NCBI GenBank assembly: GCA_005885165.1
Contig: VAXR01000068.1
Span: 1-25,764 of the forward strand
DNA length: 25,764 bases
Origin: Actinomycetota bacterium
GTDB taxonomy: Bacteria; Actinomycetota; Thermoleophilia; Solirubrobacterales; Thermoleophilaceae
Direction: 5' to 3'
Made by a program: the position numbers and the translations under genes
Notes under the pieces: model-generated
Seen by the model: only the letters and a program-made list of their open reading frames with translations
Told to the model about the DNA's origin: nothing
Databases searched by the model: none
In this document: piece by piece, positions 7,675 through 14,882 of the stretch
Numbering within the stretch: the stretch's first letter is position 1
Layout: the number at the start of each line of letters is the position of its first letter

Positions 7675-7900
7675 CCCCGGCGTGATTCAGAACGGCCCCG
7701 GCGCGGACACCTGCCCGAATCGCCTCACGAGGGCGACGAAGGGGGAAAGGATCGCCCGGATCTCGCTGCTGTCCTGACTTAGCTACACCATGTGTAGTCA
7801 AGTCAGGATTGCGGAGCGAATCCTCGCCGGTTTGGCGCGTTCGCGCTTACCCCCTCCTTCGTCGCCCCTTGATTCGGTTCGACCGGCTGACACGCCGGGG
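7675..7900. repeat. Large nested inverted repeat filling the ddl / bifunctional-nuclease intergenic region
   Basis: The 274-bp gap between convergent genes holds no supported gene but an extended imperfect palindrome. Perfect paired blocks, outermost first, are: CCCCGGCGTG 7675-7684 with CACGCCGGGG 7891-7900; TCAG 7687-7690 with CTGA 7887-7890; CGAATC 7716-7721 with GATTCG 7871-7876; GGGCGACGAAGG 7731-7742 with CCTTCGTCGCCC 7856-7867; GGAT 7758-7761 with ATCC 7820-7823; TCGCT 7763-7767 with AGCGA 7815-7819; TCCTGACTT 7772-7780 with AAGTCAGGA 7800-7808; CTACAC 7783-7788 with GTGTAG 7792-7797, around a CAT loop. More than 50 bp can pair in register. It could be a structured RNA, a two-way terminator, a MITE-like element without a transposase gene, or a DNA-level site. 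I do not recognise a known family. Confidence 0.75.
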
Positions 7901-7917
7901 CTGGAAAGGGCGCGCCG

Positions 7918-8412
7918 CTAGCTCTCGCCGCCCGAGGCGAAGTCCTCGGGAGAGACGTTGTCGAGGAAGTCCTTGAACTTCTCGACGACCTCGTCCTGGT
8001 CCTCGACCTCGTGCTCGAACTCGATGGCGGACTCGGCGATCACGTCCTCGGCCGCGAAGATCGGGGCCTTCGTGCGGACGGCGAGCGCCAGCGCGTCCGA
8101 GGGGCGGGAGTCGATCTCCACCTCCTTGCCGTTCAGTCGCAGCGAGATCGAGGCGTAGAAGGTGTTCTCCTTCAGCTCGGTCACCGAGACCCGGGTGCAG
8201 GCGATGTCGAGCTCGGTGAGCATCTCGTCCATCAGGTCGTGGGTCATCGGACGCGGCGTGTTCGCGCCCTGGAGCTTCATGAGGATCGCGGCGGCCTCCG
8301 GGTGGCCGATCCAGATCGGCAGGAATTTGTTGCCATCGCGGGTCTTCAAGAGCACGATCGGCTGCTTGCCGACCATGTCGAAGCTCACGCCATAGATGAC
8401 CATCTCCTGCAC
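7918..8412 (-). CDS. Bifunctional nuclease (DUF151) family protein
   Basis: This 164-residue protein has a BFN/DUF151 domain over about residues 1-130, followed by an acidic tail. The family includes plant bifunctional nucleases with DNase/RNase activity; the role in actinobacteria is not settled. Family features visible are VSFDMVGKQPIVLLKTRDGNKFLPIWIGHPEA (start of the domain), the RPMTHDLMDEML segment, and ISLRLNGKEVEIDSRPSDALALAVRTKAPIFAAEDV, where SRPSDAxALA is the most diagnostic stretch. The start is the GTG at 8412, which has GAGG 5 nt upstream; ATG 8403 is the alternative but would place AGGAG immediately before it. A TAGACT box at 8449-8444 on the minus strand suggests its own promoter. 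It lies downstream of a two-component system but probably outside that operon, given the hairpin between them. Confidence 0.9.
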   Translation of the reverse strand: MQEMVIYGVSFDMVGKQPIVLLKTRDGNKFLPIWIGHPEAAAILMKLQGANTPRPMTHDLMDEMLTELDIACTRVSVTELKENTFYASISLRLNGKEVEIDSRPSDALALAVRTKAPIFAAEDVIAESAIEFEHEVEDQDEVVEKFKDFLDNVSPEDFASGGES

Positions 8413-8482
8413 GGCGACCTCTACCAGGTAGGGGACCGGGCGAAGTCTAGATCACGGATCGCCTCTACCGACGCGGCGGAAA

Positions 8483-8518
8483 CGCCTCCGACGGGGGCCC
8501 CGCCGGCCCCGCGAGGCG
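8483..8518 (-). terminator. Hairpin after the response-regulator gene
   Basis: Nested stems lie just after the response-regulator stop (8524-8522). CGCCTC 8483-8488 pairs with GAGGCG 8513-8518, and inside it GGGGCC 8494-8499 pairs with GGCCCC 8505-8510. Read on the minus strand, the structure is followed by TTTCC. The position and short T-run fit an intrinsic or Rho-assisted terminator separating the two-component genes from the DUF151 gene. Confidence 0.55.
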
Positions 8519-8521
8519 GCC

Positions 8522-9157
8522 CTAGGCCTCGATCAATCCGCGCCGAATCGCGTAGCGCACGAGCTCCACGCGGTCGCGCATCCCGAGCTTGGCGAGCACG
8601 TTCGCGCGATGGGACTCGACCGTCTTCTCGGAGACCCGGAGGATCTCGGCGATCTGCTTGTTCGTGTACGCCTCGGCGATCAGCTTCACCACGTCGTGCT
8701 CGCGCGGCGTCAGCGGATCGCGCGGGGCGTCCTCGCCCCCGGCGAGCCACTCTTTGACGAGCGCGCTCTGGGTGGTCGAGGGGAGGAACGGCCGGCCCGC
8801 CGCGACCGAGCGGATCGCCGCGAGCAGGTCCTCATCGGCGGCGCGCTTCAGCACGTAGCCGAGCGCCCCGGCGCGCAGCGCGTCGAAGAGGTAGTGCTCC
8901 TCGTCGTACATCGAGAGCAGCACGACGGCGACGTCCGGGCAGTGGCTCTTGATCTCGCGAGCCGCCTGTAGCCCCGTCATGCGCGGCATGGCGACGTCGA
9001 GGATCGCCACGTCCGGCTTCTCGCGGATGGCGGCGTCGACGGCGGTGACCCCGTCCTCGGCCTCGGCCACCACGTTCATGCCCTCGTGGCGGTCGATCAG
9101 CATGCGGAGCCCGCTCCGCACTATGCCGTGGTCGTCTGCCAGCAGGATGCGCAGCAT
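8522..9157 (-). CDS. NarL/FixJ-type response regulator
   Basis: This 211-residue two-component transcription factor has a receiver domain at about 1-118, with the acidic pair in LLADDH (D8, D9), the phospho-acceptor D54 in AILDVAMP, a switch serine in LLSMYDEE and the conserved lysine K104 in YVLKRA. A LuxR-type helix-turn-helix occupies about 147-211 (LTPREHDVVKLIAEAYTNKQ followed by IAEILRVSEKTVESHR). The length is standard for the family. Its ATG shares one base with the kinase stop (TGATG at 9159-9155), so the two are translationally coupled and almost certainly cognate. Target genes are unknown. The divergently oriented subtilase beyond the kinase and the DUF151 gene are candidates by position only. 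Confidence 0.95.
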   Translation of the reverse strand: MLRILLADDHGIVRSGLRMLIDRHEGMNVVAEAEDGVTAVDAAIREKPDVAILDVAMPRMTGLQAAREIKSHCPDVAVVLLSMYDEEHYLFDALRAGALGYVLKRAADEDLLAAIRSVAAGRPFLPSTTQSALVKEWLAGGEDAPRDPLTPREHDVVKLIAEAYTNKQIAEILRVSEKTVESHRANVLAKLGMRDRVELVRYAIRRGLIEA

Positions 9158-10137
9158 CAGGGCACCTGAAGGGTCAGGGAGGTTCCGTGCCCGGGCGCGG
9201 ACGCGACCCTGAGCTTTCCGCCGACTAGCCGGGCGCGCTCGGCCATCCCGCTCAGGCCGCCCCCTTCGGAGCTCGAGTGCGGATCGAAGCCGCGGCCGTC
9301 GTCTCGAACGGTCACCTCGAGCCCGTGCCCGTTGCTCGACAGCTCCACGTCGACGCGCTTCGCGGCGGCGTGGCGGGCGATGTTGGACAGGGCCTCCTGA
9401 GCGAAGCGGTAAACGGCGATCTCCTGGTCCGACTCAAGGTCGACAGGGTCGCCGCTCACGCGGACGTCCGCCGCCACACCGGTCTGGGCGGAGAAGCGCC
9501 GGATGTGGCTGACGATCGCGGAGACCAGCCCGTGGTCGTCGAGCGCCGTGGGGCGGAGCTGCCGGGCGAGGGTCACAAGCTCACCCATGGCCTGGTTCAC
9601 GAGCTTCTTGACGTCGGCGAGCTCCCGCTTGAGCTCGGGCGGCGCCGTCTGGCTCACGGCCTCGAGCCGGAGCAGGATCGCGGTGAGGGACTGGTTCACC
9701 TCGTCGTGGAGGTCGCGCGCCAGCCGCCGGCGCTCCTCCTCCTGGGCCCTCACCACGAGACGCCCGCTTCGCTTGCGCTCCTCGTCGATGCGGCGCAGCA
9801 TGCGGTGGAAGGAGGCGGCGAGACGGTCGACCTCGGCGGCGCCCTCGTCGTAGTGCGGAGCCTGGAAGTCGGCCGGATCGGCGGGATCGATCGCCTCCAC
9901 GCGCTCGATGAGCCGATCGAGTGGCGAGAAGCGCCGGCGCAGCATCAGCATGTTCACGAGCAGCACGAGCAGGATCGACAGCCCGAGCAGGGCGAACTGC
10001 CCGCGCTGGTCGGCAACGGTGAGGTTCAGGCGTGCCGCGACGCTGGCCGCGAAAAGCGTCGCCACGACCATGAACACGTTGGCGGCCACGACCTGGCCGG
10101 CCAGGGACTTGGAATTCGGCGTACTACCGCGCTTCAT
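9157..10137 (-). CDS. Membrane-anchored NarL-family sensor histidine kinase (HisKA_3)
   Basis: This 326-residue kinase has a helix at about 12-35, a short extracytoplasmic loop and a second helix at about 46-66. A HAMP-like linker follows (PLDRLIERVEAID... to about 120). The dimerisation/phospho-acceptor helix is EEERRRLARDLHDEVNQSL with H144. The ATPase domain shows ALSNIARHA (N252), the G1 box DDGRGFDP (279-286) and GGLSGMAERARLVGG. With so small an external loop it probably senses something in or at the membrane, or via a partner. The ATG at 10137 gives a clean MKRGSTPNSK start before helix 1. The open frame continues upstream to 10323 but encodes unlikely sequence. Its GAGG ribosome-binding candidate lies in a hairpin loop (see 10145-10162). 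Confidence 0.93.
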   Translation of the reverse strand: MKRGSTPNSKSLAGQVVAANVFMVVATLFAASVAARLNLTVADQRGQFALLGLSILLVLLVNMLMLRRRFSPLDRLIERVEAIDPADPADFQAPHYDEGAAEVDRLAASFHRMLRRIDEERKRSGRLVVRAQEEERRRLARDLHDEVNQSLTAILLRLEAVSQTAPPELKRELADVKKLVNQAMGELVTLARQLRPTALDDHGLVSAIVSHIRRFSAQTGVAADVRVSGDPVDLESDQEIAVYRFAQEALSNIARHAAAKRVDVELSSNGHGLEVTVRDDGRGFDPHSSSEGGGLSGMAERARLVGGKLRVASAPGHGTSLTLQVP

Positions 10138-10144
10138 GGAAAAG

Positions 10145-10162
10145 ATGGGGTCCTCACCCCAT
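10145..10162 (-). promoter_or_regulatory. Leader hairpin presenting the kinase ribosome-binding site
   Basis: On the minus strand, ATGGGGT (10162-10156) and ACCCCAT (10151-10145) form a perfect 7-bp stem whose 4-nt loop is exactly GAGG, the only Shine-Dalgarno-like sequence before the kinase ATG. The stem is followed by CTTTT and then the start codon. It could act as a translational switch or as a terminator-like attenuator. Confidence 0.45.
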
Positions 10163-10254
10163 ATCGGCAGAACACCGTCCCTCCGACAATCCAGGTAACA
10201 ACTTGGGCGCCGCAGAGCCAAGCGCCTACTTCCGCAGAGGGTTCTAGGGTCATC

Positions 10255-10297
10255 GCCGGGGCGCCATTTGGCGCCCCGGCCGGTTTCTGGGACCGGC
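10255..10297. promoter_or_regulatory. Perfect 11-bp dyad and overlapping alternative hairpin upstream of the subtilase
   Basis: Positions 10255-10265 and 10270-10280 (GCCGGGGCGCC / GGCGCCCCGGC) form a perfect 11-bp stem with loop ATTT. GCCGGT 10279-10284 can instead pair with ACCGGC 10292-10297, sharing bases 10279-10280 with the first stem, so the two are mutually exclusive in RNA. A TAGGGT box at 10245-10250 precedes them. The dyad could be an operator, an attenuator of the subtilase leader or a terminator. Confidence 0.4.
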
Positions 10298-10364
10298 GCC
10301 GGACCGCAACCAATCGTGTACACCTGAGTTGGCGCAGTTGCTTTCCCCCGCAGGTGCTTTCCCC

Positions 10365-10370
10365 AGGAGG
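10365..10370 (+). promoter_or_regulatory. Strong Shine-Dalgarno that fixes the subtilase start
   Basis: AGGAGG lies 6 nt before GTG 10377. This is the strongest ribosome-binding site in the window and favours GTG 10377 over the upstream in-frame start at 10329. The resulting protein begins directly with a signal peptide. Confidence 0.85.
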
Positions 10371-10376
10371 ACCGAA

Positions 10377-11822
10377 GTGCGGCTCAAGCTGGCAGGGCTT
10401 GCTTTAGCGGTCGCGGCAGTCGGCCTGTGCGCGCCCCAGAGCGCTGCCGCGCTGAAGTGCCGCGGCTACCACTACGACACCGGCGGCCAGCCGGCGGCCG
10501 GCAAGCCCAACGATCCGCTCTTCCCCAGGCAGTGGGGCCTGCGCCAGATCCACGCGCCCGCCTCGTGGAAGTACGGCACCGGCAAGGGCGTGCCGATCGC
10601 GATCGTCGACTCCGGCGTCGATCTGTTCCACCCCGACCTCAAGGGGAAAATCGTGCGCGGTACCGACCTCGTGAAGGGAGGGGGATCCTGCGCCGGGCCG
10701 CAGGACGAGAACGGGCACGGAACGCACGTGGCCGGAATCGCGGCGGCCAAGACGAACAACGGCATCGGGGTGGCCGGCACCGCGCCGGGCGCCAAGATCA
10801 TGCCGGTGCGCGTCCTGGCCGCGGACGGCACGGGCGACGTCTCCACGGCGGTGGCCGGCATCAGGTGGGCCGCCAATCACGGCGCCAAGGTGATCAACCT
10901 GAGCTTGGGCGACACCCCGCTCGATCAGACGAACGGCACCGCGGCGAGCACGGAGCGGGCCGTGGCGTACGCCTGGAGCAAGGGGGCCGTGATCGTGGCG
11001 GCCGCCGGGAACGACGTCTTCCCCGTCTGCGACTCCCCGGCCGCCGCAAGGTACGCCGTCTGCGTCGCCGCGACGGATCAGCGCGGCCTGCCCGCCGCCT
11101 ACTCAAACCTGCCGAACGACCCCAACGGCGGCGCCATCGGCCTGCGCGCGCCGGGAGGCGACGGCGGCGGCATCCTCTTCTGCGGCTATGACGGCGACAT
11201 CTGGTCGACCATCTGGCCCGGCGACACCGTCGACAACTGCGGAGGCATCAGCGGCTACGACACGCTGGTGGGCACCTCGATGTCCGCGCCGTTCGTGTCC
11301 GGCACGGCGGCGCTCCTAGCGGCCAAGGGGCTCACCAACGGCCAGATCCTCCAGTGCCTGAAGACCACCTCGTCGAACCATGGGAGCTTCGACCCCGTCT
11401 TCGGCTACGGGATAGTCGATGCCCTCGCGGCCAACAGGACCTGCAGCAGGACCACCACGCTCGTCTATTCGCCGGCCACCGGGTCCACGAGCCCACCGCC
11501 GAAGACCCACAGGCACAAGCACCACGTGCGCGTGTCGGTCCGGAAGACGAGCCGCGAGCAGCTCGAGCGCACCGGCAAGCTCCACGTGACGGTCCGCAGC
11601 GACCGCAAGGTGACGATTGAGCTGCGAGCGCTGGTCAAGCGCGGGGGAAAGTCGGTGACCGGCGCGAAGGCGACGGTCACTCTCAGGCGGGCCGGCAAGC
11701 GGGGCAAGACCCTCGAGCTCAGCAAGAAAGCTCGCAAGCAGCTCGCGAAGCGCGGGCCGGTTTCGGTCGTTGTGCGCTACAGAGCCGGTTCCACGAGCGG
11801 CACGGCGTCCCCCGGCAACTGA
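10377..11822 (+). CDS. Secreted subtilisin-family serine protease (S8)
   Basis: This 481-residue exported protease has a signal peptide at about 1-25 (VRLKLAGLALAVAAVGL, cleavage near SAAA-LK). The peptidase S8 domain covers about 50-355, with the catalytic triad visible: D78 in IAIVDSGVD, H114 in NGHGTHVAGIAA and S301 in GTSMSAPFVSG, plus the oxyanion asparagine N212 in AAAGND. Little or no propeptide precedes the domain. Eight or so cysteines suggest disulfides outside the cell. After a proline/threonine linker (about 362-385) comes a very basic C-terminal region of ~100 residues that looks beta-rich and may bind the cell wall or another polyanion; I do not recognise its family. A transcription-stop hairpin follows. 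Substrates unknown. Confidence 0.95.
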   Translation: MRLKLAGLALAVAAVGLCAPQSAAALKCRGYHYDTGGQPAAGKPNDPLFPRQWGLRQIHAPASWKYGTGKGVPIAIVDSGVDLFHPDLKGKIVRGTDLVKGGGSCAGPQDENGHGTHVAGIAAAKTNNGIGVAGTAPGAKIMPVRVLAADGTGDVSTAVAGIRWAANHGAKVINLSLGDTPLDQTNGTAASTERAVAYAWSKGAVIVAAAGNDVFPVCDSPAAARYAVCVAATDQRGLPAAYSNLPNDPNGGAIGLRAPGGDGGGILFCGYDGDIWSTIWPGDTVDNCGGISGYDTLVGTSMSAPFVSGTAALLAAKGLTNGQILQCLKTTSSNHGSFDPVFGYGIVDALAANRTCSRTTTLVYSPATGSTSPPPKTHRHKHHVRVSVRKTSREQLERTGKLHVTVRSDRKVTIELRALVKRGGKSVTGAKATVTLRRAGKRGKTLELSKKARKQLAKRGPVSVVVRYRAGSTSGTASPGN

Positions 11823-11839
11823 GCCGGTAACGCCGGCTC
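11821..11839 (+). terminator. Hairpin at the subtilase stop codon
   Basis: GAGCCGG (11821-11827) and CCGGCTC (11833-11839) form a perfect 7-bp stem with loop TAACG, starting inside the subtilase stop codon. No T-run follows, so this may be a Rho-assisted terminator or an mRNA 3'-end stabiliser. Confidence 0.45.
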
Positions 11840-11886
11840 GCGCGAAGGCGGCAGGAGTCCGACCACGGCGCGCGAAACCCGTCGCC

Positions 11887-12249
11887 GTGACCAGCGTCGA
11901 GATCAGCAGAACCCTTGTGAAGTCCCCGCCGGAGCTGTGGTCGGAGCTCCAGGGCGACCGCCTCACCGAAGCCGTGGACGGGCGGATCACGGAGTCGAGC
12001 GAGCCGGAGCGGACCCTCGCCTGGGCCGGCCGCGGTGCCTCCGGCACCGTCCGGCTCGAGTCCTCGAGCTGGGGAACGAAGGTGACCCTGACGGCCGAGA
12101 TCGAGGAGCAGGTGGCAGACGTCGGGCTCTGGGAGCGGATGCGAGGCATGCAGCCCCCGCCACCACGGGCCCCCGAGGTGGAGCGCCGCCTCGAGGCGCT
12201 GCTGGACGAGCTCGGGCAGGCGCACAAGCAGCCCTTCACGCGCGACTGA
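11887..12249 (+). CDS. Small SRPBCC/START-like protein, hypothetical
   Basis: This is a 120-residue protein. The opening VTSVEISRTLVKSPPELWSEL and the strand pattern ending in a long C-terminal helix (VERRLEALLDELGQAHKQ) resemble the SRPBCC (polyketide cyclase / START-like) fold, whose members bind hydrophobic ligands. The recognisable W in PPELWSEL is common in that family. I start at GTG 11887 because the frame upstream (from 11770) overlaps the subtilase and encodes low-complexity sequence. No Shine-Dalgarno or TANNNT box is clear before it. It precedes the carboxyltransferase by 42 nt on the same strand. The assignment rests on pattern only and no ligand can be named. Confidence 0.6.
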   Translation: MTSVEISRTLVKSPPELWSELQGDRLTEAVDGRITESSEPERTLAWAGRGASGTVRLESSSWGTKVTLTAEIEEQVADVGLWERMRGMQPPPPRAPEVERRLEALLDELGQAHKQPFTRD

Positions 12250-12275
12250 CCTCCCGGACGCGGACCGCCGCTCCG

Positions 12276-12291
12276 TAGAATCCCGCGCCCC
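12276..12291 (+). promoter_or_regulatory. Probable -10 box of a leaderless carboxyltransferase transcript
   Basis: TAGAAT (12276-12281) lies 10 nt before the GTG at 12292, and no Shine-Dalgarno is present in between. This matches the TANNNT-to-start spacing at several other genes in the window. No obvious -35 is seen. Confidence 0.45.
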
Positions 12292-13854
<1,563 letters not shown>

Positions 13855-13860
<6 letters not shown>

Positions 13861-13889
13861 CTCCCTAGGCCCGGGCGTATGCTGCGCCC
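13855..13889 (+). promoter_or_regulatory. Promoter of the nitrilase gene
   Basis: TTGTAG (13855-13860) and TATGCT (13878-13883) are separated by 17 nt, a good sigma-70-like arrangement. TATGCT is 6 nt before the GTG at 13890, so the transcript should be leaderless. The -35 hexamer contains the TAG stop codon of the carboxyltransferase gene. Confidence 0.6.
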
Positions 13890-14882
13890 GTGACGACGTT
13901 TCGCACCGTGCGCGTGGCCGCCATCCAGGCGACGCCCGCGATCCTCGACGCTGAGGCGTCGGTGGCGAAGGCCGTCCGGCTGATCGGCGAGGCGGCGGGC
14001 AGGGGCGCCGAGCTTGTGGTCCTGCCGGAGACGTTCGTCTCGCTCTACCCGTCGAACCGCTGGGCGCGGGCGGCGGCCGGCTTCGGCGGCGTCGACGAGC
14101 TGTGGGAGCGGATGTGGGAGAGCTCCGTGGAGGTGCCCGGGCCGCTCGTCGACCAGCTCGTCGCCGCCTGCGCGGAGCACGCCGTGCACTGCGCGATCGG
14201 CATCAACGAGCGCGAGCTCGAGCGCCCCGGGACGCTCTACAACGCCATGCTCCTGATCGGGCCCGAGGGCCTCCTGCACAAGCACCGCAAGCTCATGCCG
14301 ACCCATCACGAGCGCCTCTTCCACGGCATCGGGGCGGGTGACGACCTCGAGGTGGTCGAGACGCCGGTCGGACGGGTGGGCGGACTGATCTGCTGGGAGA
14401 ACCGGATGCCGCTGGCGCGCTTTGCCGTATACCAGGGCGGCCCGCAGATCTGGCTCGCGCCGACGGCCGACGACACCGACGGTTGGCTCGCCAGCGTGCG
14501 CCACATCGCGATCGAGTCGGGCGCCTACGTCGTATCCGCACCCCAGTACATCCCGCGGAGCGCCTTCCCCGACGATTTCCCCGTTCCGCTGGACGGCGAG
14601 CCCGACACCGTCTTTGGCCGCGGCGGCGCGGCGATCGTGGAGCCCACCTGGGGCGGGGTGATCGCGGGGCCCCTATACGACGAGGAGGGGATCGTGATCG
14701 CCGACTGCGACCTGCGCGAGGGGCTCCACGCGAAGCGCTGGTTCGACGCGGTGGGCCACTACTCGCGCCAGGACGTGCTGCCGGTGCCTAGATCGCGACC
14801 GGCTCAGCCGGCTCCGGCGGACGGGGCGTCGGCGAGCGCTCCCGAAGAACGACCCGAGCCCCGAGGCGCGGGCTCACAGTGA
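13890..14882 (+). CDS. Nitrilase (carbon-nitrogen hydrolase family)
   Basis: This 330-residue enzyme of the nitrilase branch hydrolyses nitriles to carboxylic acids and ammonia in the cytoplasm. The catalytic triad is visible: E47 in VVLPETFVSLYP, K134 in HRKLMPTHHERLFHG and C168 in GLICWENRMPLAR. The CWENxMPL context and the ERxxxG segment after the lysine are those of true nitrilases rather than amidases or beta-ureidopropionases. The GTG start at 13890 follows a TATGCT box by 6 nt. The last ~30 residues are Pro/Ala-rich, unlike the family, and are encoded over the 3' end of the convergent P450 gene (95-bp overlap). The natural substrate is unknown; plant- or microbe-derived nitriles or a detoxification role are possible. 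Confidence 0.92.
   Translation: MTTFRTVRVAAIQATPAILDAEASVAKAVRLIGEAAGRGAELVVLPETFVSLYPSNRWARAAAGFGGVDELWERMWESSVEVPGPLVDQLVAACAEHAVHCAIGINERELERPGTLYNAMLLIGPEGLLHKHRKLMPTHHERLFHGIGAGDDLEVVETPVGRVGGLICWENRMPLARFAVYQGGPQIWLAPTADDTDGWLASVRHIAIESGAYVVSAPQYIPRSAFPDDFPVPLDGEPDTVFGRGGAAIVEPTWGGVIAGPLYDEEGIVIADCDLREGLHAKRWFDAVGHYSRQDVLPVPRSRPAQPAPADGASASAPEERPEPRGAGSQ

Noticed and set aside
7783..7797. BlaI/MecI-type operator in the palindrome core
   Set aside because: The half-sites TACA and TGTA are present but separated by 5 nt instead of 2, and there is no adjacent regulated promoter.
7866..7890. GGTTCGACC resembling a tRNA or tmRNA T-arm
   Set aside because: Stem is too short, no acceptor stem, anticodon arm or CCA end can be built around it, and the bases pair within the large dyad.
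7790..7919. Possible 42-codon ORF (MCSQVRIAER...) starting in the palindrome loop
   Set aside because: No ribosome-binding site, start codon inside a stem-loop, and the paired-arm constraint explains the sequence better.
10138..10376. Known riboswitch (for example c-di-AMP ydaO type) upstream of the subtilase
   Set aside because: Hairpins are present but I could not match the conserved core of any riboswitch family.
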